Shown here in pieces: positions 63,831 through 64,000 of a stretch of DNA of 64,000 nt. The notes beneath the pieces are model-generated. The model did not search any database. It saw only the letters and a program-made list of their open reading frames with translations, and had not been told where the DNA came from. The number at the start of each line of letters is the position of its first letter. Positions within the stretch are counted from its first letter, which is position 1. The stretch comes from Mycobacterium ahvazicum (GTDB lineage Bacteria; Actinomycetota; Actinomycetes; Mycobacteriales; Mycobacteriaceae). The stretch covers positions 372,001 through 436,000 of the forward strand of contig NZ_FXEG02000002.1 in NCBI RefSeq assembly GCF_900176255.2. Reading direction: 5' to 3'. The translations under genes were made by a program, and so were the position numbers.

Positions 63831-64000
63831 CCGATCCGGTGCGAGTGGAGCGGAACGGCCCGGTGACGACGGTGATCCTGAACCGGCCAGCCGCGCGTAA
63901 CGCCGTGAACGGCCCGACGGCCGCGGCGCTGTACGAGGCTTTCGACGAATTCGACCGCGACGATTCCGCGTCGGTGGCCGTGCTGTGGGGCGACGGCGGA
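63827..64000 (+). CDS. echA5: Enoyl-CoA hydratase EchA5, N-terminal part only
   Basis: The first 58 codons of a crotonase-family protein, cut by the window edge. VTTVILNRPAARNAVNGPTAAAL-type sequence and SVAVLWGDGG match the start of the family up to the first oxyanion-hole region. The ATG overlaps the paaX stop (ATGA) and has AGGAGG seven bases upstream. The position matches Mtb Rv0675. Confidence 0.9.
   Translation, partial: MTDPVRVERNGPVTTVILNRPAARNAVNGPTAAALYEAFDEFDRDDSASVAVLWGDGG

Overview
This window is chromosomal DNA of a Mycobacterium, very probably a slow-growing non-tuberculous species. The evidence is high GC, frequent GTG/TTG starts, a run of mycolic-acid methyltransferases, the HadABC dehydratase, the Mce ATPase Mkl, several F420/P450-type enzymes, and a gene order from about 21 kb to the end that I recognise as the M. 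tuberculosis (Mtb) block from echA3 (Rv0632c) to echA5 (Rv0675). Comparisons with Mtb come from memory of that genome; no alignment was run.

Layout. 1-5.8 kb: a CYP125-like P450 cut by the window edge, a FUSC-type membrane protein, and an intact galT-galK pair. 5.9-12.3 kb: a deazaflavin-dependent reductase, a lipoprotein, a secreted GH92 mannosidase, and a large membrane protein carrying what looks like a dead kinase domain. 12.4-20.9 kb: an accessory stretch not at this place in Mtb, with two methyltransferases, a PHP-type metallohydrolase, a nitroreductase, a self-contained ferredoxin/ferredoxin-reductase/P450 cassette, and a divergent cyanase-patatin pair. 21-28.6 kb: echA3, a membrane protein, glyoxalase II, an orphan VapB-like antitoxin, tRNA-Thr, tRNA-Met, rpmG, hadABC, tRNA-Trp, secE, nusG, rplK, rplA. 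28.6-30.6 kb: an ECF sigma factor with a tandem YCII/DGPF partner. 30.7-35.6 kb: five tandem mycolate methyltransferase genes, where Mtb has four. 35.7-44.5 kb: lipG, an ABC1-family kinase, a DinB protein, a GH38 alpha-mannosidase, a SurA_N-like protein and a ROK kinase. 44.5-49.4 kb: the L10 leader, rplJ, rplL, a TetR regulator divergent from a carotenoid oxygenase, and mkl. 49.4-57.3 kb: rpoB-rpoC. 57.3-64 kb: a repeat-rich spacer, an HD/cyclic-nucleotide-binding-fold protein, nfo, then fadE8-echA4-paaX-echA5, cut at the right edge.

How the genes work together. hadABC dehydrates long acyl chains during mycolate synthesis, and the mmaA enzymes then decorate those chains. The presence of MmaA3 and MmaA4 predicts methoxy- and keto-mycolates. 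secE-nusG-rplK-rplA, rplJ-rplL and rpoB-rpoC form the usual translation/transcription block. fadE8-echA4-paaX-echA5 looks like a regulated beta-oxidation operon. The ferredoxin, reductase and P450 form one electron chain.

The most notable non-coding signals are: a 57-bp tandem repeat family present both in front of secE and behind rpoC, where the secE copy supplies a ribosome-binding site and start codon for a 27-codon reading frame ending on the secE start; a near-perfect hairpin that would bury the mmaA3 ribosome-binding site; a 24-bp palindrome between the tetR and carotenoid oxygenase genes; two copies of a 30-bp GC-rich repeat that supply a stop codon in one place and a ribosome-binding site in another; and several apparently leaderless promoters.
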